Program-made: the position numbers and the translations under genes
Shown here: positions 1 through 8,611 of the stretch, piece after piece
Numbering within the stretch: the first letter of the stretch is position 1
Layout: each line of letters opens with the position of its first letter
DNA from: Spirochaetales bacterium
GTDB lineage: Bacteria; Spirochaetota; Spirochaetia; Sphaerochaetales; Sphaerochaetaceae
DNA: 19,838 nt
Direction of reading: 5' to 3'
NCBI GenBank assembly: GCA_012800465.1
Contig: JAAZJI010000187.1
Coordinates: 1-19,838, forward strand
The notes under the pieces: model-generated
Told to the model about the DNA's origin: nothing
Database searches by the model: none
The model's input: only the letters and a program-made list of their open reading frames with translations

Positions 1-15
1 CCTCCTTTCCTTTGA

Positions 16-44
16 TTGACTTGCCACCCCTGATGATGTACCCT
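16..44 (+). promoter_or_regulatory. Promoter of the symporter gene, probably leaderless
   Basis: TTGACT at 16-21 and TACCCT at 39-44 are separated by 17 bases. The ATG at 52 lies 7 bases after the -10 hexamer, so transcription should start at or next to the start codon. No Shine-Dalgarno sequence is present. The -10 match is only three of six, but the same layout recurs before lgt, ctp and murA. Confidence 0.5.
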
Positions 45-51
45 GATTTGT

Positions 52-1299
52 ATGAAAACGTGGATTAGTTACTTAGCGGCTACAGCATTCGGACTGGCGG
101 CCACGCTGGTCTTCGGCGAGTCCTCTTTCTTCCAGCAGGCAACGTATACCGTCACCGCGGTGCTGGTCCAGCTTGGAGGGTTCATCCTCATCCCCTTCGT
201 TTTTTTCTCCTTCTCCGCCGGCATCGCCTCCTTGCGGAAGGACGGCAAAGGCTGCACGTTCGCCCGGACCACCATCCTCTGGAGCGTCTTCTCCACCCTT
301 CTCCTCGCGTTGAGCGCGGCGGCGGTCTTCCGCTTCCTGCCGCTGTCCTTCCCCGCTTCGACATCGGCGGGAAAGGATCCCGCCTACCTCTCGGGCGTCA
401 GCCTGAAGTCGTTCTCCACCCTCCTTGGACACCTTTCGATCGTCAATCCCTTCTACACGCTGATGAAAGCCGAGGATTTCCTCCTGCCGGTGCTCATCAT
501 CGCGTTCTTCCTCGGATGGTTCCTGAAGCCGAACGTCGAGATCATCCGTCCCGCCTACGTGGTCATGAACTCCTTCAGCGAGACCTTCTTCCGGCTCGCC
601 CGGGCGTGGGCCCGGTGCGGAGCGTTCTTTCTCTTCTTCATCTCCTCCCACTGGCTGGTCGCCGTCGCCAAGGAGGGCACGGTCTTCGTGATCCTGCCGT
701 TCCTGCTGATCCTGGGCATCGTTCTGCTGCTCGCCCTCTTCGTCGTCCTGCCGCTTCTGCTTGCCCTTTTCTCCCTCTTTTCGGTAAACCCCTATCGGAT
801 CCTCTACCGGATGATCGCCCCCGCCCTCGCCGGGATGTTCACCGGTTCGATCTTCTTCGCCACCCCGACCACGATGAGCCTTGCGCGAAGCAACCTCAGC
901 GTCCAGAAGCGGGTCGGCGGAACGGCGATCCCCCTCTACACCCTGATCGGCCGGGGCGGCTCGGCGCTCGTCTCGACCCTCGCGACGCTGACGCTGGTCC
1001 ATGCGGCGACGGGGAGCGTGCCTGAAGACCGGATTCTTCTCATCATCGCCCTCACCTCCGCGCTCTTCTCCTTCGTCAGTCCGCTGTATCTGGGCTTCGA
1101 GGTCTTCTTCATCACCACCCTGACCCTCGACTTCCTCAAGATCGATCTCTACGGAGCCCATATGTCGATGGTCGCGCTGATGCCGATCCTCAACGGTGCC
1201 GGCGTCCTCATCGACACCTACGTCGCCTCCTTCGGCGCGGCGTACACCTGTAGCCGGATGGGGGTCCTGGTGAAGACTCCTCACCGTGACATCGTATGA
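52..1299 (+). CDS. Divergent dicarboxylate/amino acid:cation symporter (SDF/DAACS family)
   Basis: This 415-residue protein is an inner-membrane carrier with about eight hydrophobic segments. The N-terminal GGFILIPFVFFSFSAGIASL resembles the early SDF helix that carries the PLIF..L..GI pattern. The later stretch FATPTTMSLARSNLS then KRVGGTAIPLYTLIG corresponds to the re-entrant loop and TM7. Family members usually carry NMDGT in TM7; here the equivalent reads IGRGGSAL. The last helix keeps an Asp (GVLIDTYVAS), but the Arg and Asn that usually bind substrate are not evident. Substrate therefore cannot be inferred from glutamate or C4-dicarboxylate relatives. The start at 52 fits the promoter. 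The stop overlaps the next gene in an ATGA, so the two are co-translated. Family assignment is fairly confident; substrate is unknown. Confidence 0.75.
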   Translation: MKTWISYLAATAFGLAATLVFGESSFFQQATYTVTAVLVQLGGFILIPFVFFSFSAGIASLRKDGKGCTFARTTILWSVFSTLLLALSAAAVFRFLPLSFPASTSAGKDPAYLSGVSLKSFSTLLGHLSIVNPFYTLMKAEDFLLPVLIIAFFLGWFLKPNVEIIRPAYVVMNSFSETFFRLARAWARCGAFFLFFISSHWLVAVAKEGTVFVILPFLLILGIVLLLALFVVLPLLLALFSLFSVNPYRILYRMIAPALAGMFTGSIFFATPTTMSLARSNLSVQKRVGGTAIPLYTLIGRGGSALVSTLATLTLVHAATGSVPEDRILLIIALTSALFSFVSPLYLGFEVFFITTLTLDFLKIDLYGAHMSMVALMPILNGAGVLIDTYVASFGAAYTCSRMGVLVKTPHRDIV

Positions 1300-2057
1300 G
1301 CAAAGGGCTCAGATTCACGTTCAACCTCGTTCAGGGCCTGGTCACCATGGCCCTGAGTCTTGTCGTGGTCGCCGCCTTCATCGCCTCCCGGGACGGTCAC
1401 CTCGCCCATGAGGCGAGACTCCGCCTCTGGCCGGCGCTGATCCACATCTGGATCACCTTCCTCACCTCCCTCCTCTTGAGCACCCGGTATCGGGCGAACC
1501 TCGGCAGCGAAGCGGAGCTCCTTCCGGCGCTCTTTCTTACGATCGTCCTCGCGAACATCAAGATTCTTCCCCTGCACCAGGCGATCACCGGGATCTTTCT
1601 CCTCGACGGAGAGGTCCTGACCTTCATCTATCATGGCAGCCTGCTCTATACCTCGTTTCTGTTCCTGCTCGGATCGTTGCTGTTCGTGCGGCTCAGCCCC
1701 TCGCGGATCGGTTTCATGACCTTCGTCGGGGCGGCGGGCTCGGCGCTGCTTGCCCTGCTGGTTCCCAGCAGCCCCAACGACCCCTCCTTCCTCCTTGAGG
1801 CGGGAATCAGCGATCCGCTCTTCCTCTCGATCTGCATCGCCCTGACCGCCCTGGCCGCGCTGACCTGCCTCATGACCGCCTTGGGCGAACACACCAACCG
1901 GGAGACCCGCTTCAAGACCGTCGCGTTCCTGCTGCTTGCCGTGGGCAACGCTTTCGTCTCGATCAGCCAGCGGACCGTCTACAACATCTTCGGTCTCCTC
2001 CTCTACGGAGCGGGGGCGACGGCCCTGGTGCTGGCATCCCGTTCCTACCACCTCTAG
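1296..2057 (+). CDS. Unknown integral membrane protein coupled to the symporter
   Basis: This 253-residue protein is not recognised. It has roughly seven hydrophobic segments (about residues 10-30, 45-60, 75-95, 105-128, 138-155, 172-195 and 205-250), short charged loops and no catalytic motif or signal peptide. The ATG lies inside the ATGA overlap with the preceding symporter gene, so translation is probably coupled and the two proteins may work together. It has no ribosome binding site of its own. Its TAG stop shares the palindrome CTAG with the stop of the convergent helicase gene, and there is no terminator between them. It could be an accessory subunit of the symporter or an unrelated transporter-like protein. 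Confidence 0.6.
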   Translation: MSKGLRFTFNLVQGLVTMALSLVVVAAFIASRDGHLAHEARLRLWPALIHIWITFLTSLLLSTRYRANLGSEAELLPALFLTIVLANIKILPLHQAITGIFLLDGEVLTFIYHGSLLYTSFLFLLGSLLFVRLSPSRIGFMTFVGAAGSALLALLVPSSPNDPSFLLEAGISDPLFLSICIALTALAALTCLMTALGEHTNRETRFKTVAFLLLAVGNAFVSISQRTVYNIFGLLLYGAGATALVLASRSYHL

Positions 2058-4099
2058 AACGCGGCGACCAGGTCTCTGATGACCTCCTCCTTCGGATCGG
2101 CGAGTGTGAAGACGTTGAGATGGTCGATCGCCCGGGTCATCGCCACGTAGAGGAGCTTTCTGGCCAGTTCGGCGTTGACTTCCTCATCGTAGGCTTCATG
2201 CTCTCTGGGGAGAAACGGCAGATGGAGCAGCACGACGGGGATGTCGAGACCTTTGGCCGAGTGCAGGGTCGAGAGCCGAAGGTGTCCGCGGTACTCCTCG
2301 CCGAAGGAAAAGCGCTCGTCGTTGATCCGGACGCTTCGGATCCCCGCCTCCTCCAAGGCCTCCTCGAGCCCCCGGTAGCAGGAGCTCGAGGGGCACATGA
2401 TGCACACGTTCTCCTCCTCGTACTCCAGCTGCCGGATGAACAGCATCGCCCGCTCGACGACGAGCCTTCTCAGATCCGACTCGTCCCGGCCGCGGTGGAG
2501 TTCGGGGTTCGGGCCGTCGCGCAGCGCTCCGGATCGTTCTTCTCCGCTTCGCCGCTCGAACCGCTCGGCGAGCCGGTGGATCTGCCAGGTCGAGCGGAAG
2601 TTCTCCCGGAGGACCACCACCTGATGGTCGGAGACCCGGGCGAACGAGAATCCCGGCTGATAGATCGCCTGCTCCCCGTCGCCGGCGAGGATGATCGATT
2701 TCAAGGCGAACCGCTTCAGGGCGGCGAGCGTCATGACGGTGACATCCTGGGCCTCGTCGACGAAGAGATGGTCGAAGATCGTCACCGGGTGCTCGTCGGC
2801 GACCTTGAGCGCCCGGATCGGGAAGTACGCGAAGGGCAGCCGTCCCGTCTCCTCGATGAAGGCTTCGACGCTCTCCTTCGCCGCCCAGACCCGGCTGCGC
2901 ATCCCTTCATCGAGATCCTTCTCCATCCCGACCCGGGGGACCAGGTCGACGACGTAGCGCTGGCGGGTGTATCCGAACGCCCAGAGGACGTGGACGATCT
3001 CATCGTGGATCTCCTTCGCGCTCAGTGAGGAATCGGCGTACGGTTCGCACACCCCGATGAGGAGCCCTTCATCCTTTCCGGTCAGCACCTCGAAATTCTC
3101 CCCGCCCTCCCTGATCCGCTCCAGCAGGAAGTGGTGGATCGTCATGATCCGGCGGACTCCGCTTTCAAGGAGCCCGGTGAGGTACCGGCCGTACTTGGCC
3201 AACGAGTTCGTGTAGGTCAGCAGGGCGACCCTGCTCTCCTTCGGGCTCTTTTCGATCGCCTTCAGCAGAACGAGGGTCTTCCCCGTTCCCGGACCGCCGG
3301 CGATCAGAACGTCGTCGCTCAGGTCGATTCGGCCAAGCGCCTCCTCCTGCCGGGCGGACAGGCGCAGGACGAGCCGTTCGTAATCCCGGCGGGTCCGCGT
3401 GTATGAGGTCATCGTCCGCATCACGTGCAGATACTCCTCGAGATCGCGGGTCCGCCTTTCCAGCGAGCGCCGCTGTTCTTTCAGGTCGAACCGCTCATCC
3501 CGGAGTTCTTTTATCTTTTTTTCATTTCGGTCCTTGTCTTTCAACAGTCTCCGGATCCGATTCTCCAATGAATGGATATGCTCATCGACCCGCTCGCGTT
3601 CCTCTTCGCGCTCCTCCAGCTCGGTAAGCTGGTCGGAGAGCGACCCCTTCTCGGCAAGGACTTTTTGGAGCTCCATCTGGAGGGCTTGGTTTCCGGCTAT
3701 CAGTTCGCCCCGGCTCTCCGGGCGGATCCAGGTCTCATCCAGCTCCCGTTTGATCGCTCGGAGTTCCGGCCGGTCCGTTTCATCGATGAAGTAGCAGAAC
3801 GTGTACAGATGGGCCGCCGCCATGACCGCATGGTCGGCCTCTAGGGCCTTGAACTCGTGGCGGACCTCATTCACCGCATGGTGGGCGGCTTTGAGATTCG
3901 CCAGGAACCGGCGGCTGGCGTCTCCTGCATCCTCGATGAGCCGGTCGCTGAGCGCATTGAAGCTCGGCTCCTCTTCGTAGGGAAGTCCGTACCGCCGGCG
4001 CAGTTCCCCTTCGATGAACGAATGGACCGCGAGAGCGAAGATCCCCGGGTCCCCTCCTTGAAGCCGACCGAGCCGCTTCAACCGATCGTCGATACCCAT
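2054..4099 (-). CDS. UvrD/Rep-like superfamily 1 helicase with N-terminal coiled coil
   Basis: A 681-residue SF1 helicase-type ATPase. Residues 1-125 form a helical domain with an RH(E)F...H segment near 80-90. Residues 130-230 are a highly charged coiled coil. The motor follows: Walker A AGGPGTGKT (267-275), Walker B FVDEAQD (DEAQD at 448-452), AGDGEQAIY (472-480), RENFRST (498-504), STLHSAKG (610-617) and YVAMTRA (651-657). These are the UvrD-family motifs I to VI. No nuclease domain is seen. I place the start at 4099, because AGGAGG at 4105-4110 lies 5 bases upstream; an earlier in-frame ATG at 4114 would lie before the predicted transcription start. It ends tail-to-tail with the membrane protein gene, sharing CTAG. 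The role, whether repair, RNA metabolism or defence, cannot be read from sequence. Confidence 0.8.
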   Translation of the reverse strand: MGIDDRLKRLGRLQGGDPGIFALAVHSFIEGELRRRYGLPYEEEPSFNALSDRLIEDAGDASRRFLANLKAAHHAVNEVRHEFKALEADHAVMAAAHLYTFCYFIDETDRPELRAIKRELDETWIRPESRGELIAGNQALQMELQKVLAEKGSLSDQLTELEEREEERERVDEHIHSLENRIRRLLKDKDRNEKKIKELRDERFDLKEQRRSLERRTRDLEEYLHVMRTMTSYTRTRRDYERLVLRLSARQEEALGRIDLSDDVLIAGGPGTGKTLVLLKAIEKSPKESRVALLTYTNSLAKYGRYLTGLLESGVRRIMTIHHFLLERIREGGENFEVLTGKDEGLLIGVCEPYADSSLSAKEIHDEIVHVLWAFGYTRQRYVVDLVPRVGMEKDLDEGMRSRVWAAKESVEAFIEETGRLPFAYFPIRALKVADEHPVTIFDHLFVDEAQDVTVMTLAALKRFALKSIILAGDGEQAIYQPGFSFARVSDHQVVVLRENFRSTWQIHRLAERFERRSGEERSGALRDGPNPELHRGRDESDLRRLVVERAMLFIRQLEYEEENVCIMCPSSSCYRGLEEALEEAGIRSVRINDERFSFGEEYRGHLRLSTLHSAKGLDIPVVLLHLPFLPREHEAYDEEVNAELARKLLYVAMTRAIDHLNVFTLADPKEEVIRDLVAAF

Positions 4100-4104
4100 C
4101 CGAT

Positions 4105-4122
4105 CCTCCTGCATCCATCGTA
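4105..4122 (-). promoter_or_regulatory. Extended -10 promoter and strong ribosome binding site of the helicase gene
   Basis: On the minus strand TACGAT (4117-4122) is preceded by TGC, an extended -10 element. Transcription would start near 4110, at the first base of AGGAGG (4105-4110), giving a leader of about 12 bases that is essentially the ribosome binding site. No good -35 lies at 17 bases; a TTGATA lies further upstream. Confidence 0.4.
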
Positions 4123-4158
4123 GCAGGTATCGATCGGGGAAGGTATCAAAAAGATCTT

Positions 4159-5805
4159 CTACTTCATCGTGATGATCGGGCTGTCGTAGAACTGAGGCGG
4201 TTCGAAGTCCAGGAGGTTCATCACCGTGGCGGCGACGCTGCTGATCCCCAATCCCTCCTTCAGGGTCGGTTCATATTCACCGTTGTAGAGAGGATCGACG
4301 AGGATGAAGGGCACCGGGTTGAGGGAGTGGCTCGTCTTCGCTTTCGGCGAACCGTCCTCCTTGCGGGCGACCTCCCCGCTTTTGGTGCGCTCGTACATGT
4401 CGTCGGCGTTTCCGTGGTCGGCTGTGACCATCAGGACCCCTCCCGCTTCCCGGACCGCCTTTTCGATCCGACCGATCTGCAGGTCCATCCCCTCCATCGA
4501 ACAGACGACCGCCTGGTAGACCCCCGTGTGCCCGACCATGTCCCCGTTGGGGAAGTTGAGCTTGATCAGGTCCCACCTGCCGCTTCCGATCTCCTCGACC
4601 ACCCGGTCGGCGATCTCGGCGCACTTCATCCACGGCCGCTCCTCGAAGGGGACCGTGTCGGAGGGGATCTCCACGTACTCCTCCAGGGTCTCGCTGAACT
4701 TGCCGCTGCGGTTGCCATTGAAGAAGTACGTCACGTGACCGAACTTCTGCGTCTCGGAGATCGAGAACTGCCGCACGCCGCTCTTTGCAAGGTATTCGGC
4801 GAGCGTCCGGTCGATCGCCGGGGGCGAGACGAGATATTGGGCGGGGACATGCAGGTCCCCGTCATACTCCATCATTCCCGCATACTCGACCTTCGGCCGC
4901 CTCTTCCGGTCGAACTCGGCAAGCTCCTCCGCTTCGAACGCCTTGGTGATCTCAAGGGCCCGGTCGCCGCGGAAGTTGAAGAGGATCACGCTGTCGTGGT
5001 CCTCGATCGTTCCGACCGGCCTGCCTCCTTCGGCGATGACGAAGGGAGGAAGGTCCTGGTCGATCGCCCCGGTCTCCTTCCTCAAGGTCTCGATCGCCTC
5101 CGTCGCGGAGGAGAAGAGGCGCCCCTCGCCGAGGACGTGGGTTTGCCACCCCTTCTCGACCATCTTCCAGTTGGCGTTGTAGCGATCCATCGTGATCACC
5201 ATCCGCCCGCCGCCGCTTGCAATTCTTGCATCGAAGTCTTGGTCATTCAATTCTTCCAGAAACGCTTCAAAGGGCCGGAAGTACTCCAGAGCGGAGAGCT
5301 CCCCGACATCCCGCCCGTCCAGGAGGGCGTGGACCCGGACCCGAGCGACCCCTTCGGCCTTGGCTTGGACGACCATCGCCTTGAGGTTGTCGATGTGGGA
5401 GTGGACGTTTCCGTCGCTGAGGAGGCCGATGAAGTGGAGCGTCGAATCGTGGTCCCTGACGTTCCGGATGAGCTTCTTCCACGTATCCCCTTCATACATC
5501 GCCTTGGTCTCGATCGAGGTGGCGACCAGCTTCGCCCCCTGGCTGAAGACCCTTCCGCACCCCATCGCGTTGTGGCCGACCTCGCTGTTGCCCATGTCGT
5601 CGTCGCTGGGCAGCCCCACCGCCGTCCCATGCGCCTTCAGCTTCGTCCAGGGGTTCTCCCGAAAGAGGCGGTCGAGGGTCTGCGTCACCGCGGAAGCGAC
5701 CGCGTCCCCTTCCTCGTATTTGCCGAAGCCCACCCCGTCCATGATCAACAGGACGACGGGTCCTTTGCGCTTGATTTTTCCCAGTTTTTGTAACGGTTTC
5801 ACCAT
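4159..5805 (-). CDS. gpmI: 2,3-bisphosphoglycerate-independent phosphoglycerate mutase
   Basis: This 548-residue cytoplasmic enzyme interconverts 3- and 2-phosphoglycerate in glycolysis and gluconeogenesis using two metal ions, usually Mn2+. Signatures are all present: LLIMDGVG at the N-terminus (metal-binding Asp23), DDDMGNSEVGHNAMG with the phosphoryl-accepting Ser74, DGRDV, FNFRGDRA, NFPNGDMVGHTG, TADHGNADD and KTSHSLNPVPF. Length is slightly above the typical 510-540 residues because of a short N-terminal extension. Two ATGs are possible: 5814, which overlaps the pepP stop, and 5805, one base after the stop. I prefer 5805, since GGGAG sits directly against the first ATG but 9 bases before the second. 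It is the last gene of the lgt-pepP-gpmI operon and is translationally coupled. Confidence 0.96.
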   Translation of the reverse strand: MVKPLQKLGKIKRKGPVVLLIMDGVGFGKYEEGDAVASAVTQTLDRLFRENPWTKLKAHGTAVGLPSDDDMGNSEVGHNAMGCGRVFSQGAKLVATSIETKAMYEGDTWKKLIRNVRDHDSTLHFIGLLSDGNVHSHIDNLKAMVVQAKAEGVARVRVHALLDGRDVGELSALEYFRPFEAFLEELNDQDFDARIASGGGRMVITMDRYNANWKMVEKGWQTHVLGEGRLFSSATEAIETLRKETGAIDQDLPPFVIAEGGRPVGTIEDHDSVILFNFRGDRALEITKAFEAEELAEFDRKRRPKVEYAGMMEYDGDLHVPAQYLVSPPAIDRTLAEYLAKSGVRQFSISETQKFGHVTYFFNGNRSGKFSETLEEYVEIPSDTVPFEERPWMKCAEIADRVVEEIGSGRWDLIKLNFPNGDMVGHTGVYQAVVCSMEGMDLQIGRIEKAVREAGGVLMVTADHGNADDMYERTKSGEVARKEDGSPKAKTSHSLNPVPFILVDPLYNGEYEPTLKEGLGISSVAATVMNLLDFEPPQFYDSPIITMK

Positions 5806-5806
5806 C

Positions 5807-7585
5807 TCATTCATCTCCCAGGAGGCTCCGCGTCGCATCTTCGAGATAGGCGACCGCCTCGTCATCGATCAGTTCATACAGTTCATCATGTACCCATCCG
5901 TGGTACGCATCGACCATCGCGATCTCCTCCCCGGTGAGCAGTCCGGGGTCGATCAGAGCGCGTTCGAGCGGACAGAGGGTGAGGACCTCGAAGCTGTGGA
6001 ACGTTCCGAACTCCGTCGTTTCGTCCTTTTGGACCGCCAGGAGGTTCTCGATCCGGATTCCATGCGATCCGCTCCGATAGATCCCAGGCTCGTCGCTGAC
6101 GACCATTCCCTCCTTGAGCGGGGCGAGGATCGGCTTGGGGCTGATCGACTGCGGCCCTTCGTGGACGTTGAGCCTGAAGCCGACGCCGTGACCGGTTCCG
6201 TGGAAGTAGGAAAGCCCTTCCTGCCAGAGGAACTGCCGGGCCAGCACATCCAGCTGATATCCGCAGGTCCCTTCGGGGAAGCGGGCCGAGGCGAGGGCGA
6301 GATGCCCCTTGAGCACGAGGGTGTAGTCGCGGACCTGCTCCTCGGTCGGTTTCCCGAAGAGGATCGTCCGGGTCACGTCCGTCGTTCCGAACGCATACGT
6401 CCCGCCGGTGTCGAGGACCAGCAGACCGTCCCCCTCCACCTTGGCGTTCGACTCCTCGCTCGCCGCATAGTGGACGATCGCCCCGTGGGCTCCGAAGCCG
6501 CTGATCGCGTTGAACGACTCGCCAAGGAAGTGCTCGTTCCGGGATCGTTCGTCCAAAAGCCGTGCGGCCAGCTCCAGCTCCGTATAGGAGCCGTTCTTCC
6601 TGTCCAGCCGCCCGAGGAAGTTGACCAGCGCCACGCCGTCCAGAAGATGGGCCCTTCTCATCCCCTCCAGCTCCACCTCGTTCTTCCGGGCCTTCAGGTC
6701 GGTGGTGAACGCCCGTCCTTCGATCTTCTCGTAGGGGCCGAAGCTCCTTTCGACCATCACGCTGGTCTTGTGGGGGTCGTAGTGGAGCACGGCGTGCTTC
6801 CACAGGTTGGAAAGATCGTCCTGGAGTTGGGTATACGGCTGAAGGACAAGATCCTCCTCCAATCGAGCTCTGAGCTGTTCCGCAAAGCGCTTTTCGCCGG
6901 TGTACAGACACGCCCGTTCGGTGCTGATCAGCATGTAGCTCATAAAGAGCGGGTTGTAGGGGATGTCGCGGCCGCGGAGGTTCGTCAGCCACGCGATGTC
7001 GTCCAACGTGGTGAGCAGCAGGTGGGTCGCTTTCGCCTCGACCATCAGGGTTCGGACCTGCTGAAGCTTCTCCCCCATGGTGAAGCCGGCGTATTCGACG
7101 GGGACCTCGACGACCTCGTGCTCCGGCAGCGCCGGGCGGTCGGTCCAGACGAGATCGAGGATATCTTCCATCGGCTTGAGGACGAGGGCGCTGCGGAAGA
7201 TCCCTTCGATCCGGGTCCGTTCGCCGACGGGGAGCGTCGCTTCGTCGATCCCGATGACCGAACCCTCGGGAAGGTTCGTCTTCAGATAGGTGTAGGGGTC
7301 GGGATCGGAGGGGACGTCGATCTTCATCATCTCGAAGACCGTGCCTGCGATCTGCTCCTCCGCTTGAAGATAATATCGGGAATCCACCCAGAGCAACGCT
7401 TTCTCCCCGGTGACCAGGGCCAATCCTGCGCTGCCGGTGAAGGAGCTGATGAACTCCCTGCTCCGATACCGCTCGGGGACGTACTCGCTCTGATGGGGAT
7501 CGGTCCCGTTGATGATCCATCCGTCAAGACCGGCGGCGGCCATCGCCTTCCGAAGGTCTTCGACCCGCTTGTCGATGATGTTCAC
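5807..7585 (-). CDS. pepP: Xaa-Pro aminopeptidase (aminopeptidase P, M24B family, long form)
   Basis: A 592-residue metallopeptidase that removes N-terminal residues before proline. It has the three-domain long form also seen in eukaryotic APP1: two creatinase-like N-terminal domains (about 1-300) and the pita-bread M24 domain (about 300-550). The five metal ligands are visible: Asp392 (LVLDTGG), Asp403 (TTDVTR), His466 in HGTGHGVGF, Glu499 (SDEPGIY) and Glu513 (RIENLL). No signal peptide, so it is cytoplasmic. Translation most likely starts at GTG 7585, which overlaps the lgt stop as GTGA and is preceded by AGGAG at a 9-base spacing within lgt. Its stop lies one base before the gpmI ATG. It is unrelated in function to its neighbours, which suggests housekeeping co-transcription. 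Confidence 0.94.
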   Translation of the reverse strand: MNIIDKRVEDLRKAMAAAGLDGWIINGTDPHQSEYVPERYRSREFISSFTGSAGLALVTGEKALLWVDSRYYLQAEEQIAGTVFEMMKIDVPSDPDPYTYLKTNLPEGSVIGIDEATLPVGERTRIEGIFRSALVLKPMEDILDLVWTDRPALPEHEVVEVPVEYAGFTMGEKLQQVRTLMVEAKATHLLLTTLDDIAWLTNLRGRDIPYNPLFMSYMLISTERACLYTGEKRFAEQLRARLEEDLVLQPYTQLQDDLSNLWKHAVLHYDPHKTSVMVERSFGPYEKIEGRAFTTDLKARKNEVELEGMRRAHLLDGVALVNFLGRLDRKNGSYTELELAARLLDERSRNEHFLGESFNAISGFGAHGAIVHYAASEESNAKVEGDGLLVLDTGGTYAFGTTDVTRTILFGKPTEEQVRDYTLVLKGHLALASARFPEGTCGYQLDVLARQFLWQEGLSYFHGTGHGVGFRLNVHEGPQSISPKPILAPLKEGMVVSDEPGIYRSGSHGIRIENLLAVQKDETTEFGTFHSFEVLTLCPLERALIDPGLLTGEEIAMVDAYHGWVHDELYELIDDEAVAYLEDATRSLLGDE

Positions 7586-8529
7586 TGTTTGACGCTCCTG
7601 TAGTGGACGACGAGGCGGATCGCCGCTCCGAGGACGATCATGCCCAGGCAGAAGATCTGCCCCATCGAGATGTTGAAGATCGATTGGAAGAGGGCGATCG
7701 TGTCGGCCCCCTTCCCCAGGGCGATGATGTACCCCAGGTGCTCGTCCGGCGCGCGGAAGTATTCGATGACGAAGCGCACCGTTCCGTAGCCGACCAGATA
7801 CCACGCCAATCCCGTTCCGGCGGGCTTCTCCCTTCGCTTCGGCCTGATGACGAACCAGAGAAAGAAAAAGAGGAGGATCCCCTCGAAGAGCGCCTCATAC
7901 AGCTGGCTGGGATGCCGGGGAAGGTTGACATACTGACCGAGCTCATAGGGGATCTTCAGCTCGTCGGCGATCCTTCGCACCCACTCGTAGTTGGTGGAGA
8001 AGGAGGGGGCGTCGGGAAAGACCATCGCCCACGGTTTCGTCGAGACCCGTCCGAAGAGCTCGCCGTTGATGAAGTTGCCCAGCCGCCCGAAGGTGTAGCC
8101 CAGCGGAACGCTGTAGACGACCGTATCGGCGATCTCCAAAAAAGGCATCCGCTTTTTTCTGGAGTACAGCCATCCTCCCACCGCCGCCCCGAAAAGCCCG
8201 CCGTGGTAGCTCATCCCCGGCAACCCGACGAACCTGCCGTCGCGGAACGGCCAGAAGATGAGATGAGGCCGGGTCAGATAGTAGGTGGTGCCGTCATAGA
8301 AGAGGACTGAGAACAGCCGGGCGCCCAGGATCAGACCGATGACGCACCACATCACCAGATCGAGGGCATCCTCCCTAGTCAGGGCGATCTCGCCGCCCCG
8401 GGCCTGGACCACGATGAGGAGATACGCGGTCGCGAAGGCGAGGATGTACATCAGTCCGTACCACCGAATCGGCAGGAAGGAGAAGATTTCCGGTCTGATC
8501 CAGTGTGGGAAGGAGAGGTAGAGGGCCAT
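7582..8529 (-). CDS. lgt: Prolipoprotein diacylglyceryl transferase
   Basis: This 315-residue polytopic inner-membrane enzyme transfers diacylglycerol from phosphatidylglycerol to the lipobox Cys of prolipoproteins, the first step of lipoprotein maturation. The Lgt signature GRLGNFINGELFGRV contains Arg149, which matches the essential Arg143 of E. coli. GMSYHGG provides His109, which matches His103. HPSQLYEALFEG and RFVIEYFRAPDEHLG are also typical. About seven membrane segments are visible. The start at 8529 (MALYLSFPHW) is the first plausible ATG and lies 6 bases after a strong -10 hexamer, so the mRNA is probably leaderless. Upstream in-frame codons would extend past the promoter. It heads the lgt-pepP-gpmI operon and is divergent from ctp. 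Confidence 0.96.
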   Translation of the reverse strand: MALYLSFPHWIRPEIFSFLPIRWYGLMYILAFATAYLLIVVQARGGEIALTREDALDLVMWCVIGLILGARLFSVLFYDGTTYYLTRPHLIFWPFRDGRFVGLPGMSYHGGLFGAAVGGWLYSRKKRMPFLEIADTVVYSVPLGYTFGRLGNFINGELFGRVSTKPWAMVFPDAPSFSTNYEWVRRIADELKIPYELGQYVNLPRHPSQLYEALFEGILLFFFLWFVIRPKRREKPAGTGLAWYLVGYGTVRFVIEYFRAPDEHLGYIIALGKGADTIALFQSIFNISMGQIFCLGMIVLGAAIRLVVHYRSVKQ

Positions 8530-8535
8530 GCGGCA

Positions 8536-8564
8536 AGTGTAGTGAGCCGATTCGACCCGGTCAA
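8536..8564 (-). promoter_or_regulatory. lgt promoter, leaderless type
   Basis: On the minus strand TTGACC (8559-8564) and TACACT (8536-8541) are separated by exactly 17 bases. The lgt ATG begins 6 bases after the -10 hexamer, so the expected transcription start is the A of ATG. No Shine-Dalgarno sequence is present. Confidence 0.75.
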
Positions 8565-8599
8565 TACCGGGCGACCTAGTCGACTCCGGCTCGTTGCAG

Positions 8600-8605
8600 T
8601 ATACT
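8600..8605 (+). promoter_or_regulatory. ctp -10 element, leaderless type
   Basis: TATACT (five of six consensus bases) lies 6 bases before the ctp ATG at 8612. The 15 bases from the -10 through ATG are nearly identical to those of the divergent lgt promoter (TAYACTTGCCGYATG). The -35 is weak. The 82-base intergenic region therefore holds two divergent promoters, each abutting its start codon. Confidence 0.6.
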
Positions 8606-8611
8606 TGCCGT

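Noticed and set aside
4123..4158. Terminator after gpmI
   Set aside because: AAGATCTT followed by T is a very short palindrome and overlaps the helicase promoter region; too weak to call.
4327..5793. 488-codon open frame on the plus strand
   Set aside because: It is a shadow of gpmI with no family features.
5192..7603. 803-codon open frame on the plus strand
   Set aside because: It lies antisense to gpmI and pepP, both with complete catalytic motifs. Its translation is low-complexity and rich in Arg, Asp and Gly, as expected for a shadow frame in GC-rich DNA.
7586..7804. N-terminal extension of pepP upstream of the GTG
   Set aside because: It overlaps lgt out of frame and has no peptidase homology; the GTG has AGGAG at a good distance.
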